A stretch of DNA of 64,000 nt from Shewanella schlegeliana (GCF_016765635.1 NZ_JAESVD010000003.1:124001-188000); one strand, 5' to 3'. Shown: positions 45,826 through 55,109, counted from the first letter of the stretch. The notes: generated from the letters alone by a model not told the origin. Program-made: numbers and translations.

Positions 45826-46623
45826 ATGGCTAATAAAAAACGCTGGATACTTCAGCCAGAAACGCCTCCCACTCCCGGTCAACTCGCTATGATGCTGCTA
45901 TCGCTACTGTCGGTGATTGTGGTTCTGGTGCTGACATTCGGTCGCGTCGATGGCGAAACAAAGCGCCTATTGTTTATGATAGATTTCAGTATCTGTCTTA
46001 TCTTCATGTCTAACTTCTTTTACGAACTCTTTAAAGCAAGCGGAAAAACCGATTATCTAAAAAGCCATTGGATCGACTTCGTTGCGAGTATCCCCGCCAT
46101 CGAAGCCCTGCGTATGGCGCGTCTGTTTCAGATCTTGCGAGTGATCCGCCTCATTCGTATGACCCGCTCATTGATTGTCCCTATGCTCAAACAGCGCAAA
46201 CAAGCGACAATAGCCAGCCTGTTAGTCGCACTTATCACCATCTTAACCTTCTCGTCTGTTTTAGTATTGATTGTGGAAAGTGGTGTCGAAGGCGCTAATA
46301 TCGACACTGCCGAGAGTGCAATTTGGTGGGCCTTGGTAACCATCTCCACCGTAGGTTATGGTGATTATTATCCTGTCACCACCGCAGGGCATATCATAGG
46401 TGGCGTCGTCATTGTTTGTGGTGTGAGTTTCTTTGGTGTGATTTCAGGTTATATGGCATCGGTTTTTGTCTCACCCGATGAAGCTGAAAAGCTCGATAGT
46501 CACACCGAAGAGATCCGCTCCGAGCTCAATATCAGTTTGCGACGGATGGAAGATAATCAGCAAAAACTGCTCGCCGAAATTGACGAGCTTAAACAAGCTA
46601 TACAAGACAACAAGTCTGATTAA
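45826..46623 (+). CDS. voltage-gated-type potassium channel (6TM)
   Basis: A 265-residue inner-membrane protein with S1-S6 layout. The S4-like segment has spaced arginines (M-A-R-L-F-Q-I-L-R-V-I-R-L-I-R-M-T-R), the pore loop has the potassium selectivity filter T-V-G-Y-G-D, and a cytoplasmic coiled coil ends the protein. No RCK/KTN domain is present. It is the last gene of the PspA-linked island and ends at a strong terminator. A role in setting membrane potential after damage would fit the context, but is inference. Confidence 0.88.
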   Translation: MANKKRWILQPETPPTPGQLAMMLLSLLSVIVVLVLTFGRVDGETKRLLFMIDFSICLIFMSNFFYELFKASGKTDYLKSHWIDFVASIPAIEALRMARLFQILRVIRLIRMTRSLIVPMLKQRKQATIASLLVALITILTFSSVLVLIVESGVEGANIDTAESAIWWALVTISTVGYGDYYPVTTAGHIIGGVVIVCGVSFFGVISGYMASVFVSPDEAEKLDSHTEEIRSELNISLRRMEDNQQKLLAEIDELKQAIQDNKSD

Positions 46624-46643
46624 CCCTATCTAGTCGACTAATA

Positions 46644-46687
46644 AAAAGCCCACATTTTTTTGCCAGTGCAAAAAAATGTGGGCTTTT
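46644..46687. terminator. bidirectional terminator with 20-bp perfect stem
   Basis: Arms 46644-46663 and 46668-46687 (AAAAGCCCACAT... and complement), loop CAGT. It lies between the convergent channel and ygiF genes. Confidence 0.95.
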
Positions 46688-46705
46688 CTGTTTAAACTCT
46701 AGCGA

Positions 46706-48193
46706 TTAACGCCAGTATGGCTCGCTTCGCATTGCACTTAGGCGCGAGAACTCCATCGCCTGCACTAAACTCTGCTCTTTATTTTCTAACCAGTCGCTAA
46801 TATCGAGATAAGCGGCCTCACTAATTAACTTTAGTTGCCGGTAAGCCGCTAGCGTACGGATCCCCAGAGCTAAGTCCTGCCAAGGCGCTCTAAACTGATC
46901 CCGCGATTTTTCACTGTAGAGGCCACCATAGGCGACACCAACAAAGATACTGTCGTCTAAGGCTTTAGCTACTGAAAGATAGTCAGCGCTACTGAGTTGA
47001 TTATCGAGTGGCATCACATCTAAAATTTTCTGCCAAGAGTTTTCCTGCATCTTATCGGCAAAGCTTCTCAGATCCAGCCCTTTATCTATAAGCACTTCAC
47101 CATCATTTAACTGCATCAGCAGACTGACTAAGTGCACCTGTAATCGTCCATAACAAATATCGCTAATTAACTGCTCCACTTGCCCTATTATGTTCAGCTG
47201 CTCAATCTTCGCCATCGCCACATCCACCAATGCCTGATGCATAGGTAACTTAGCGACTAAGGCGGCATTATTTTCAATGATGCTATTAAGACTGAGCCCC
47301 TCTTCAATAAAGTTCAGTCGCTGCTCGATACAGTCAAAATCGCTTTGGAATGAATCTTCAAGCAATCCAAATTGCTTAAGTGTGCTTTTAAGCAAACGGA
47401 TACAGGCACGTAAACGGTAGCTCAACATCGGCAAGGCCATCACAGACTGGTTTGGCGCTAGAATCAGCGCCTCAATGGTCTGCCAACGATCTAGGCCAAC
47501 GGCTAACAGGTTTACCGCAACTTGCTTAAGGCTTTGCTGTGGGTCAATCTCAATAAACCTCAGTGCTTCAATGGTTTCAAGACTGGATTGACCGGCCAAT
47601 TGATAGCCGCGCTGAGCTTTACTGGCCTTACCTAAACGTACCGGAATTTCTCGACTGACTAAGCTGGCTAAGGTCAATAGTGCACCAGTATCACCTGCAA
47701 GCAGCTCAAATTCTAACTCGCAGATAGGGTCAAAACTGTCATCGACTCGAATTTCGCCGACATCTAAAGCGACCTCAACTAAGCTGTCATCGACAAAAAT
47801 ATGCCAACTCTGACGCTCAAAATCTGTATTAAACAGGCAGTAGAGTTCTGACTGTACTTGATCGATATTCGACTCTGCTGGCCAAATTTCATTCGGGAAT
47901 AAATTTAATTTCGGAAAATCTTGATCTATATCAACATTAAATTCAGGCCGGGAATGGATACCGCCTACAACTTGACCAGCAGTCTTAATTGTCTGCTCTA
48001 AATGGTCATTAACGCCTCGGATCCGCAGCCCCATATCCCATTTTCGTAGCGTGAGCCCTGGAGTATCAAAGTAACTATTTGTTAGTTTTTCAACGCCCTT
48101 GCTATCGCAGTTTGGTAGGCTATCTAGCAGGTTTATAAGACTTTTCTTCTGATTCTCATTAAAAAAAAGTTTCAGCTCTATTTCAGCTTCCAT
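46706..48193 (-). CDS. ygiF: CYTH-CHAD inorganic triphosphatase (YgiF-like)
   Basis: A 495-residue cytosolic protein. The CYTH domain begins with the E-x-E-x-K motif (M-E-A-E-I-E-L-K) and covers residues 1-~200, with Y-F-D-T-P and L-R-K-W-D-M-G-L-R-I-R. A divergent CHAD domain (helical, residues ~215-490) follows. YgiF hydrolyses tripolyphosphate. E. coli ygiF and ygiM are neighbours, and ygiM is close here too, with the phosphate transport pair between them; a polyphosphate/phosphate theme is plausible. Monocistronic. Confidence 0.85.
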   Translation of the reverse strand: MEAEIELKLFFNENQKKSLINLLDSLPNCDSKGVEKLTNSYFDTPGLTLRKWDMGLRIRGVNDHLEQTIKTAGQVVGGIHSRPEFNVDIDQDFPKLNLFPNEIWPAESNIDQVQSELYCLFNTDFERQSWHIFVDDSLVEVALDVGEIRVDDSFDPICELEFELLAGDTGALLTLASLVSREIPVRLGKASKAQRGYQLAGQSSLETIEALRFIEIDPQQSLKQVAVNLLAVGLDRWQTIEALILAPNQSVMALPMLSYRLRACIRLLKSTLKQFGLLEDSFQSDFDCIEQRLNFIEEGLSLNSIIENNAALVAKLPMHQALVDVAMAKIEQLNIIGQVEQLISDICYGRLQVHLVSLLMQLNDGEVLIDKGLDLRSFADKMQENSWQKILDVMPLDNQLSSADYLSVAKALDDSIFVGVAYGGLYSEKSRDQFRAPWQDLALGIRTLAAYRQLKLISEAAYLDISDWLENKEQSLVQAMEFSRLSAMRSEPYWR

Positions 48194-48425
48194 CGATCAA
48201 CCATTCACCTTGTCATCAAAAATTAATCAAACTGTCACTAAAGATACATAGTGTAATATTTCTGTAATAATATCGCCGTAGGATCCACTTTGCAGTTAGG
48301 ATATAACTAGCTAGAATAAAAAACTGTCTATTTAAATATAAAAACACAGTTTTCTTACGCGGCCGCTTGGGTTAACATGCGCCCGCTTTTTCCAATAGTG
48401 GAATAACCAAAATAGGTACACGGCA

Positions 48426-49106
48426 ATGCCAGTAAACTCTATTTTAGGCGTGTTTGCAAAATCGCCAATTAAGCCTCTTCAAGAGCATATCGACAAAGTA
48501 TACGACTGTGCGTCATTACTTGTCCCATTTTTCGAAGCGACTGTCTCAGGTGACTGGGACAAAGCAGTTCTATTGCGCAAGCAAATTAGCTCTGCAGAGC
48601 AAGAAGCGGACTCACTAAAACGTGAAATTCGTCTCACTCTGCCTGGCGGTCTGTTTATGCCTGTAGAACGCACCGACTTACTGGAGCTATTAACCCAGCA
48701 AGATAAAATTGCTAACAAAGCAAAAGACATTTCAGGTCGTATCATCGGCCGTCAGCTAGTAATTCCACCTGCAATTCAAGAACCATTTATTGCTTACTTA
48801 CAGCGCTGCATCGATGCAGTTTCGCTGTCAAAAGAAGCGATTAACGAACTCGACGACCTTCTAGAAACAGGTTTCAGAGGCCGTGAAGTGGATCTTGTGG
48901 CAAAAATGATTGGTGAACTCGACTCTATCGAAGAGGATACCGATGATTTGCAGATTAAGATCCGTAGACAGCTTTACGCTATCGAATCTGAATTAAACCC
49001 TGTAGATGTAATGTTCCTCTACAAGATAATTGAGTGGGTTGGTGACTTGGCAGATCTTGCCGAACGAGTCGGTTCCCGCCTAGAGCTAATGTTAGCTCGC
49101 GTCTAA
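48426..49106 (+). CDS. PhoU-like phosphate transport regulator (DUF47, TIGR00153)
   Basis: 226 residues, all-helical, in the DUF47/PhoU-like fold (D-K-A-V-L-L-R-K-Q-I, E-E-D-T-D-D-L-Q-I-K-I-R-R-Q-L, and V-G-D-L-A-D-L-A-E-R-V). It lies 25 bp ahead of the Pit transporter gene, the standard arrangement for this family, and is thought to adjust Pit uptake. The region before it (48194-48425) is AT-rich and holds its promoter; no clear Pho box was found. Confidence 0.92.
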   Translation: MPVNSILGVFAKSPIKPLQEHIDKVYDCASLLVPFFEATVSGDWDKAVLLRKQISSAEQEADSLKREIRLTLPGGLFMPVERTDLLELLTQQDKIANKAKDISGRIIGRQLVIPPAIQEPFIAYLQRCIDAVSLSKEAINELDDLLETGFRGREVDLVAKMIGELDSIEEDTDDLQIKIRRQLYAIESELNPVDVMFLYKIIEWVGDLADLAERVGSRLELMLARV

Positions 49107-49131
49107 TCGGAAAGGTTATCAAGGTAATAAC

Positions 49132-50400
49132 ATGGTTGATGTACTAGTCACCAACGGCCCGTGGCTTATTGGCATTGCGGCTGTATTTGGATTTTTAATG
49201 GCATGGGGTATTGGCGCGAACGACGTAGCCAATGCAATGGGAACCTCTGTAGGTTCTAATGCTATTACAATTAAACAAGCGATCATTATCGCTATGATCT
49301 TCGAGTTTGCTGGTGCGTATCTAGCTGGTGGTGAAGTAACCAGCACGATCCGTAAGGGCATTATCGACTCGGCTTACTTCGTCAACTCACCTGAACTACT
49401 CGTTTACGGTATGATTTCAGCCTTGCTTGCTGCTGGTATCTGGTTAATCGTTGCGTCTGCATTAGGCTGGCCTGTATCGACCACTCACTCAATTGTTGGC
49501 GCCATCGTTGGTTTCGCCGCAGTGGGTGTGGGTAGTGATGCGGTAGCTTGGGGCAAAGTAGGTGGTATCGTTGGCTCTTGGATCGTCACTCCTGCAATAT
49601 CAGGCTTTATCGCCTTTATGATATTCCAGAGCGTACAAAAGCTCATTTTCAATACCGACAACCCTTTAGAGAACGCTAAGCGTTACGTTCCTTTCTATAT
49701 GGCTCTAGCTGGCTTCGTTATGTCGCTAGTCACCATCAAGAAAGGACTTAAGCACGTTGGCCTACACTTCACTAACGTTGAAGCGTATGCCCTAGCTGTT
49801 GTTCTAGCTATCCTTGTTGGTATTGGCGGTATGATCGCCATCAAACGCCTTAAGATGGACAGCAAAGCTGACCGTCAAACACAGTTCGGTAACGTTGAGA
49901 AAGTATTCGCAATTTTAATGGTCGTGACTGCATGTTGTATGGCATTCGCTCACGGTTCAAACGACGTTGCTAACGCGATTGGCCCACTAGCAGCTGTTGT
50001 ATCAGTTGTTGAAAGCGGCGGTCAGATCAACAATACTGCGCCATTAGTTTGGTGGATTCTACCTCTAGGTGCTGTGGGTATCGTTTTAGGTCTTGCTATC
50101 TTTGGTCAACGCGTAATGGAAACCATCGGTAAGAACATTACTCACCTTACACCAAGTCGTGGTTTCGCAGCTGAGCTTGCTGCCGCATCAACCGTTGTTA
50201 TCGCATCGGGTACAGGTCTACCAATCTCTACTACGCAAACACTAGTGGGCGCGGTACTAGGTGTGGGTATGGCTCGTGGTATTGCAGCAATTAACATCGG
50301 TGTTGTACGTAACATCGTGGTTTCTTGGGTTGTAACTCTTCCTGCGGGTGCGGGTCTATCGATCATGTTCTTCTTCATGATTAAAGGCATTTTCAACTAA
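49132..50400 (+). CDS. low-affinity inorganic phosphate transporter (Pit family)
   Basis: A 422-residue inner-membrane transporter with about ten to twelve helices. The duplicated Pit signatures are present as G-A-N-D-V-A-N-A-M-G-T in the first part and H-G-S-N-D-V-A-N-A-I-G-P in the second, with matching P-V-S-T-T-H-S and P-I-S-T-T-Q-T segments. It is a proton- or sodium-coupled metal-phosphate importer. It is cotranscribed with the DUF47 gene. Confidence 0.95.
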   Translation: MVDVLVTNGPWLIGIAAVFGFLMAWGIGANDVANAMGTSVGSNAITIKQAIIIAMIFEFAGAYLAGGEVTSTIRKGIIDSAYFVNSPELLVYGMISALLAAGIWLIVASALGWPVSTTHSIVGAIVGFAAVGVGSDAVAWGKVGGIVGSWIVTPAISGFIAFMIFQSVQKLIFNTDNPLENAKRYVPFYMALAGFVMSLVTIKKGLKHVGLHFTNVEAYALAVVLAILVGIGGMIAIKRLKMDSKADRQTQFGNVEKVFAILMVVTACCMAFAHGSNDVANAIGPLAAVVSVVESGGQINNTAPLVWWILPLGAVGIVLGLAIFGQRVMETIGKNITHLTPSRGFAAELAAASTVVIASGTGLPISTTQTLVGAVLGVGMARGIAAINIGVVRNIVVSWVVTLPAGAGLSIMFFFMIKGIFN

Positions 50401-50562
50401 GGTTGAGCAACATCTGCTTTACAAGAATCACGTAATATTAAGGGAAGTTTGATAATTTTTGTATCAAACTTCCCTTTTGCGTTTTATCCCTCTTTTGCCA
50501 CTTGCATTAACCCCTCTAAATCCCTAGCATGTGGGCTAAATTTCGTAGATGAGAATAGATTA

Positions 50563-51138
50563 GTGTTAAGACTTCTAATTATTGCGGGAATGATGCTACT
50601 TTCCCCCTCTTTGCTTGCCGCAAACCAAACGCGCTACATCTCAGATGATGTTTACATCTACCTTCATGGTGGAGCTGGGACGCAATTCCGGATCTTGGGC
50701 AGTATCGAAGCTGGTCAAGAGGTGACTTCACTTAATGAAACTCAAGGCGACTACAGCAAGATAATCGACCATAAGGGTCGTGAAGGCTGGATCCAGAGTA
50801 AGATGCTAAGTGCGAAGCCAAGCCTTCGTGTAAAGCTGCCAGCGATTCAAGCTGAACTTGAGCAGACCAAGACCAAACTAGAAGCAGCCCTTAATAGCAG
50901 CGACAGCAACGCTCAAGAGCTTAGCCAAGTTAAATCTCAACTTGCTGCGGCTCAAAAAGCCTTAGACAGTGCGAGTAACGAACGCGATAGCGCTAAGGCA
51001 AAACTTGCCAGCATGCAGAAGAACGAACGTTTCGAGATGTGGAAGCAAGGTGGTTTTATCGCTGCCGGTGGTTTGCTACTCGGTATCATCTTAGTTTACC
51101 TGCCTAAACCACAGCGTAAGCCTAAGAACCGCTGGTAA
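50563..51138 (+). CDS. ygiM: SH3-domain signal-transduction protein (YgiM-like, TIGR04211)
   Basis: A 191-residue protein. A signal peptide (V-L-R-L-L-I-I-A-G-M-M-L-L) is followed by a bacterial SH3 domain (T-R-Y-I-S-D-D-V-Y-I-Y to W-I-Q-S-K-M-L-S), a coiled coil (residues ~95-150), and one C-terminal transmembrane helix with a basic tail. This order matches E. coli YgiM. The start is GTG; the frame is open 114 bp further but without a signal sequence there. The last 13 bp and stop are duplicated in tandem, and a decayed copy of the 3' end follows the terminator. Confidence 0.88.
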   Translation: MLRLLIIAGMMLLSPSLLAANQTRYISDDVYIYLHGGAGTQFRILGSIEAGQEVTSLNETQGDYSKIIDHKGREGWIQSKMLSAKPSLRVKLPAIQAELEQTKTKLEAALNSSDSNAQELSQVKSQLAAAQKALDSASNERDSAKAKLASMQKNERFEMWKQGGFIAAGGLLLGIILVYLPKPQRKPKNRW

Positions 51139-51149
51139 GAACCGCTGTT
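51124..51149 (+). repeat. 13-bp tandem duplication at the ygiM stop
   Basis: AAGAACCGCTGGT (51124-51136) is followed directly by AAGAACCGCTGTT (51137-51149), with one changed base. The stop codon TAA lies across the junction. Confidence 0.9.
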
Positions 51150-51170
51150 AAAAAATCCAGCAGAAACAAG

Positions 51171-51203
51171 AAAGCCTGTGTTAGTCATACACAGGCTTTT
51201 TTA
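51171..51203 (+). terminator. intrinsic terminator of ygiM
   Basis: An 11-bp stem (AAAGCCTGTGT / ACACAGGCTTT) with a 7-nt loop and TTTTTT after it. Confidence 0.9.
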
Positions 51204-51300
51204 TTGGTTCAGGTTTACGACTCGGTATCATCTTAGTGTACCTGTCTCTTAAAACAGCCTGACCACAGCACCACAACGTAAGCCTCAGAATCGCTCATAA
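51204..51300 (+). pseudogene. decayed duplicate of the 3' end of ygiM
   Basis: Past the terminator, 51221-51244 matches 51080-51103 of ygiM, including CTCGGTATCATCTTAGT without a change. 51265-51300 again matches the end of the gene (CCACA-CGTAAGCCT-AGAA-CGCT-TAA). About 10-15 bp of extra sequence breaks the frame between them. It is a remnant of a tandem duplication and cannot be a gene. Confidence 0.8.
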
Positions 51301-51929
51301 ACGCCTCAGTTAACAAGCGGATGTAATTCGGCTGCAAGGCCTACTAAACCAATTAAGTCCTACACAAGCTTGTATAGAAGCTCTCGCGTACTAACTTTAG
51401 AGACTAACTCAGTTTATATCGCTATTTTCATCCTTTGGTTCTCTTAATACCAATCAGTATCACTCCCTGCCCCCCCCCCGTTGAGGCTTTTGTTACTTAA
51501 GATTGCCACGAACCGCAGTACAAAAAGTTTGTACTCTCGTAGCAAAATCACTAAATGCAATCTTCCCCCCCTTAATATCACATTGGTTTATCAGGTAATT
51601 ATTTTACTGATTGCTATAAAGTCATAATCCCCATAAAAACCGTCGGTAATAATTCAGTGAAACCGCATATAAAGCCATTCCGATTAAAACGCTGTGTTAT
51701 TTTTAATCTTCCCCAATCGCCTATAATACAAGGGCTAGCGCTCATTCTAAAAAAACAAAATCAAACACAGATCACAATAAATATGGCAATATTGTCACGC
51801 GTCACATTTTATGGTTATAATCGGCCGCGCGGAGGCCTTAGATTGTATACAAAAGAATAACAACAGAGGTTTTGTCGCGACACCTTATCCAAGCAATCAG
51901 CCCCAGTGGCCAAGATGGAAGCGATTACT
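51301..51929. other. putA upstream region
   Basis: About 630 bp, AT-rich, with a C10 run (51470-51479) and a C7 run (51565-51571). A 67-codon open frame at 51657-51860 has no ribosome binding site and no recognisable product. The putA promoter must lie within this region; I saw no definite operator. Confidence 0.5.
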
Positions 51930-54900
51930 ATGTTCAAAGCGAGTGAAGTTCTAGCAGGTCACTATGACTCAGCTACCCTCGATGAGCTGTTTAAAGCCAT
52001 CACCAATAACTACATTGTCGATGAAGATGAATATCTGTCGGAACTGATCAAACTTGTGCCCTCTAGTGATGACGAGATCCAGCGCGTCACTAAACGAGCT
52101 CATGATTTGGTAGCGAAAGTTCGCCAATATGACAAGAAAGGCCTAATGGTGGGTATTGATGCATTCCTGCAGCAATACAGCCTAGAGACACAGGAAGGCA
52201 TTATTTTGATGTGTCTTGCCGAGGCGTTATTGCGTATTCCTGATGCGGCGACAGCTGATGCGTTAATCGAAGATAAGCTATCAGGCGCCAAATGGGATGA
52301 ACATTTAAGTAAGAGTGATTCTCTATTAGTCAACGCATCAACCTGGGGCTTAATGCTTACGGGGAAAATCGTCAAACTAGACCAAGCTGTTGACGGTAAG
52401 CCAAGCAGCCTGCTTAATCGCTTAGTCAACAAAGTGGGCGAGCCCGTTATTCGCCAAGCTATGCTTGCAGCAATGAAGATTATGGGTAAACAGTTTGTTC
52501 TTGGCACCAGCATAAAGGATGGCCTTAAAAACAGTGAGGCCAATCGCAAACTTGGCTATAGCCACAGTTATGACATGCTTGGCGAAGCTGCTCTCACTAA
52601 AGCTGACGCCGACAAGTATTTCTCTGAATACTCTTCCGCTATCGCGGCACTTGGCGCACAAGATTACGATGAAACTCAGGCTCCTCGCCCAACTATCTCT
52701 ATCAAGCTGTCAGCACTTCACCCAAGATACGAAGTGGCCAATGAAGACAGAGTCCTCAGCGAATTATATGACACGCTGATCAAACTTATTGTGCAGGGAC
52801 GTAGCCTCAATGTCGGGATCTCCATCGATGCCGAGGAGATGGACAGACTCGAACTCCACCTAAAGCTGTTTAAAAAGCTATACAACTCAGATGCTGCTAA
52901 GGGCTGGGGACTCCTGGGTATCGTTGTTCAAACCTATGCAAAACGCGGCCTCCCAGTTCTTTGCTGGCTCACCCGCCTTGCAAAAGAACAAGGTGATGAG
53001 ATCCCAGTTCGTCTCGTTAAAGGTGCTTATTGGGATAGTGAGCTAAAATGGGCTCAGCAAAATGGTGAAGCTGGCTATTCACTCTTTACCCGTAAAGCGG
53101 GTACTGATGTCTCTTATCTCGCTTCTGCGCGCTACATACTGTCAGATGCGACTCGTGGTGCCATCTATCCACAATTCGCCACCCATAATGCCCAATCGGT
53201 TGCGGCCATCATGGATATGGCAGGCGATCGTCTCTACGAGTTCCAACGTCTGCATGGCATGGGCCAAGAGCTGTACGATACACTGCTCGCCGAAAGTCCT
53301 ACGACCCAGATCCGCATCTACGCGCCTATCGGTGAACATAAAGAGCTCCTGCCCTACCTAGTACGCCGACTGTTGGAAAATGGGGCTAACACCTCATTTG
53401 TTCATAAGCTTGTCGACCCTAAAGTAGCAATCGAATCCCTTGTGGTTCACCCTCTGACGACCTTGAAAAAATACAAGACGCTTTCAAATAACAAGATCGT
53501 TCAGCCAGCCGATATCTTTGGCTCGTCACGTAAAAACTCCAAGGGACTCAATATGAACATCATCTCTGAATCAGAGCCGTTCTTCGCTGCACTAGACAAG
53601 TTTAAAGACACCACTTGGAATGCCGGCCCACTCATTAACGGTGAGACCCTCGCTGGCGAAACCAAAGAGGTTGTGAGTCCATTCGACACCACCCAAGTGG
53701 TAGGTAAAATCGCTTTTGCTAACAACCAAGCGGTTGAGCAAGCCCTTGCAAGCGCTAAGGCCGCCTTCCCTGCTTGGTGTTTAACGCCGGTAGAGGTGCG
53801 TGCCAATGCACTACAAAAACTGGCTGACTTGCTTGAAGAAAACCGGGAAGAACTCATTGCGCTCTGTACCCGTGAAGCGGGTAAAAGTATTCAAGATGGT
53901 ATCGATGAAGTCCGAGAGGCCGTAGATTTCTGCCGCTACTACGCGGTGCAAGCTAAGAAGATGATGGCCAAGCCTGAGCTGCTTCCTGGCCCAACGGGAG
54001 AGCTCAATGAGCTATTCTTGCAAGGTCGCGGCATATTTGTCTGCATCAGCCCATGGAACTTCCCATTAGCTATCTTCATAGGACAAGTGGCTGCGGCGCT
54101 CGCAGCAGGTAACACTGTTGTGGCAAAACCTGCCGAGCAAACATCGCTCGTTGGTTACCGTGCGACTCAGCTCGCTCACGAAGCGGGAATCCCTAAGGAA
54201 GTGCTGCAACTTCTTCCTGGTACGGGCGCTACCGTTGGTGCCGCGATTACTGCCGATGAGCGCATCGGTGGCGTTTGCTTTACTGGCTCTACGGGAACCG
54301 CAAAACTGATTAACCGTACTTTGGCGATGCGTGAAGGGGCGATCATCCCACTTATTGCCGAGACGGGTGGCCAAAATGCCATGGTGGTCGACTCAACTTC
54401 TCAACCTGAGCAAGTGGTCCACGATATCATTGATTCGTCATTCACCAGCGCAGGTCAACGATGCTCCGCACTTCGCGTCCTCTTCCTACAAGAAGATATT
54501 GCCGACCGGGTACTCGATGTGATGAAGGGAGCAATGGAAGAGCTAAGCATAGGTCACCCGGGCTTAGTAAAAACCGATGTTGGCCCTGTTATTGATGCCA
54601 CCGCTAAAGCAAACCTTAACGCCCATATCGACCATATCAAGCAGGTCGGTACCTTGTTAAATCAACTAGAGTTACCTGCGGGCACTGAGAATGGTCACTT
54701 TGTGGCACCGACTGCGGTAGAGATAGACTCTATCAAGGTGCTAGATAAAGAGCACTTCGGTCCGATATTGCATGTGATCCGTTACAAGGCGTCTGAGCTT
54801 GATAAAGTCATTGATGAGATCAACTCGACAGGCTTTGGTTTGACCTTAGGTATCCACAGCAGAAACGAAGGACACGCCCTCAGCCTTGCAAGCAGAGTGA

Positions 54901-55109
54901 ATGTGGGTAACGTCTATATTAACCGTAACCAAATTGGCGCGGTTGTAGGTGTACAACCCTTCGGTGGACAGGGCCTATCTGGCACAGGTCCAAAAGCTGG
55001 CGGTCCACACTACCTGACTCGCTTTGTCACCGAAAAGACCCGCACCAATAACATTACCGCGATTGGTGGTAATGCAACCCTGCTGTCGCTAGGTGATAGT
55101 GACGAGTAG
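51930..55109 (+). CDS. putA: bifunctional proline dehydrogenase / L-glutamate gamma-semialdehyde dehydrogenase
   Basis: A 1059-residue enzyme that oxidises proline to glutamate. The flavin-dependent PRODH barrel covers residues ~150-520 (S-I-K-L-S-A-L-H-P-R-Y, R-L-V-K-G-A-Y-W-D-S-E). The NAD-dependent aldehyde dehydrogenase domain covers ~570-1040, with F-T-G-S-T-G-T-A-K-L and the catalytic Cys in A-G-Q-R-C-S-A-L-R. E. coli PutA has an N-terminal ribbon-helix-helix that represses its own gene; this protein is ~260 residues shorter, lacks it, and also ends soon after the dehydrogenase domain. So control must come from another regulator. The start at MFKASEVL has GGAAG upstream; an upstream GTG adds 8 residues. 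Confidence 0.95.
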   Translation: MFKASEVLAGHYDSATLDELFKAITNNYIVDEDEYLSELIKLVPSSDDEIQRVTKRAHDLVAKVRQYDKKGLMVGIDAFLQQYSLETQEGIILMCLAEALLRIPDAATADALIEDKLSGAKWDEHLSKSDSLLVNASTWGLMLTGKIVKLDQAVDGKPSSLLNRLVNKVGEPVIRQAMLAAMKIMGKQFVLGTSIKDGLKNSEANRKLGYSHSYDMLGEAALTKADADKYFSEYSSAIAALGAQDYDETQAPRPTISIKLSALHPRYEVANEDRVLSELYDTLIKLIVQGRSLNVGISIDAEEMDRLELHLKLFKKLYNSDAAKGWGLLGIVVQTYAKRGLPVLCWLTRLAKEQGDEIPVRLVKGAYWDSELKWAQQNGEAGYSLFTRKAGTDVSYLASARYILSDATRGAIYPQFATHNAQSVAAIMDMAGDRLYEFQRLHGMGQELYDTLLAESPTTQIRIYAPIGEHKELLPYLVRRLLENGANTSFVHKLVDPKVAIESLVVHPLTTLKKYKTLSNNKIVQPADIFGSSRKNSKGLNMNIISESEPFFAALDKFKDTTWNAGPLINGETLAGETKEVVSPFDTTQVVGKIAFANNQAVEQALASAKAAFPAWCLTPVEVRANALQKLADLLEENREELIALCTREAGKSIQDGIDEVREAVDFCRYYAVQAKKMMAKPELLPGPTGELNELFLQGRGIFVCISPWNFPLAIFIGQVAAALAAGNTVVAKPAEQTSLVGYRATQLAHEAGIPKEVLQLLPGTGATVGAAITADERIGGVCFTGSTGTAKLINRTLAMREGAIIPLIAETGGQNAMVVDSTSQPEQVVHDIIDSSFTSAGQRCSALRVLFLQEDIADRVLDVMKGAMEELSIGHPGLVKTDVGPVIDATAKANLNAHIDHIKQVGTLLNQLELPAGTENGHFVAPTAVEIDSIKVLDKEHFGPILHVIRYKASELDKVIDEINSTGFGLTLGIHSRNEGHALSLASRVNVGNVYINRNQIGAVVGVQPFGGQGLSGTGPKAGGPHYLTRFVTEKTRTNNITAIGGNATLLSLGDSDE

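Noticed and set aside
48228..48260. possible Pho box (CTGTCAC-n4-GATACAT) before the DUF47-Pit pair
   Set aside because: Only the first half-site is close to consensus; the second matches at three of seven positions.
51657..51860. 67-codon open frame upstream of putA
   Set aside because: No ribosome binding site, no likeness to any family, and it lies in the stretch where the putA promoter is expected.
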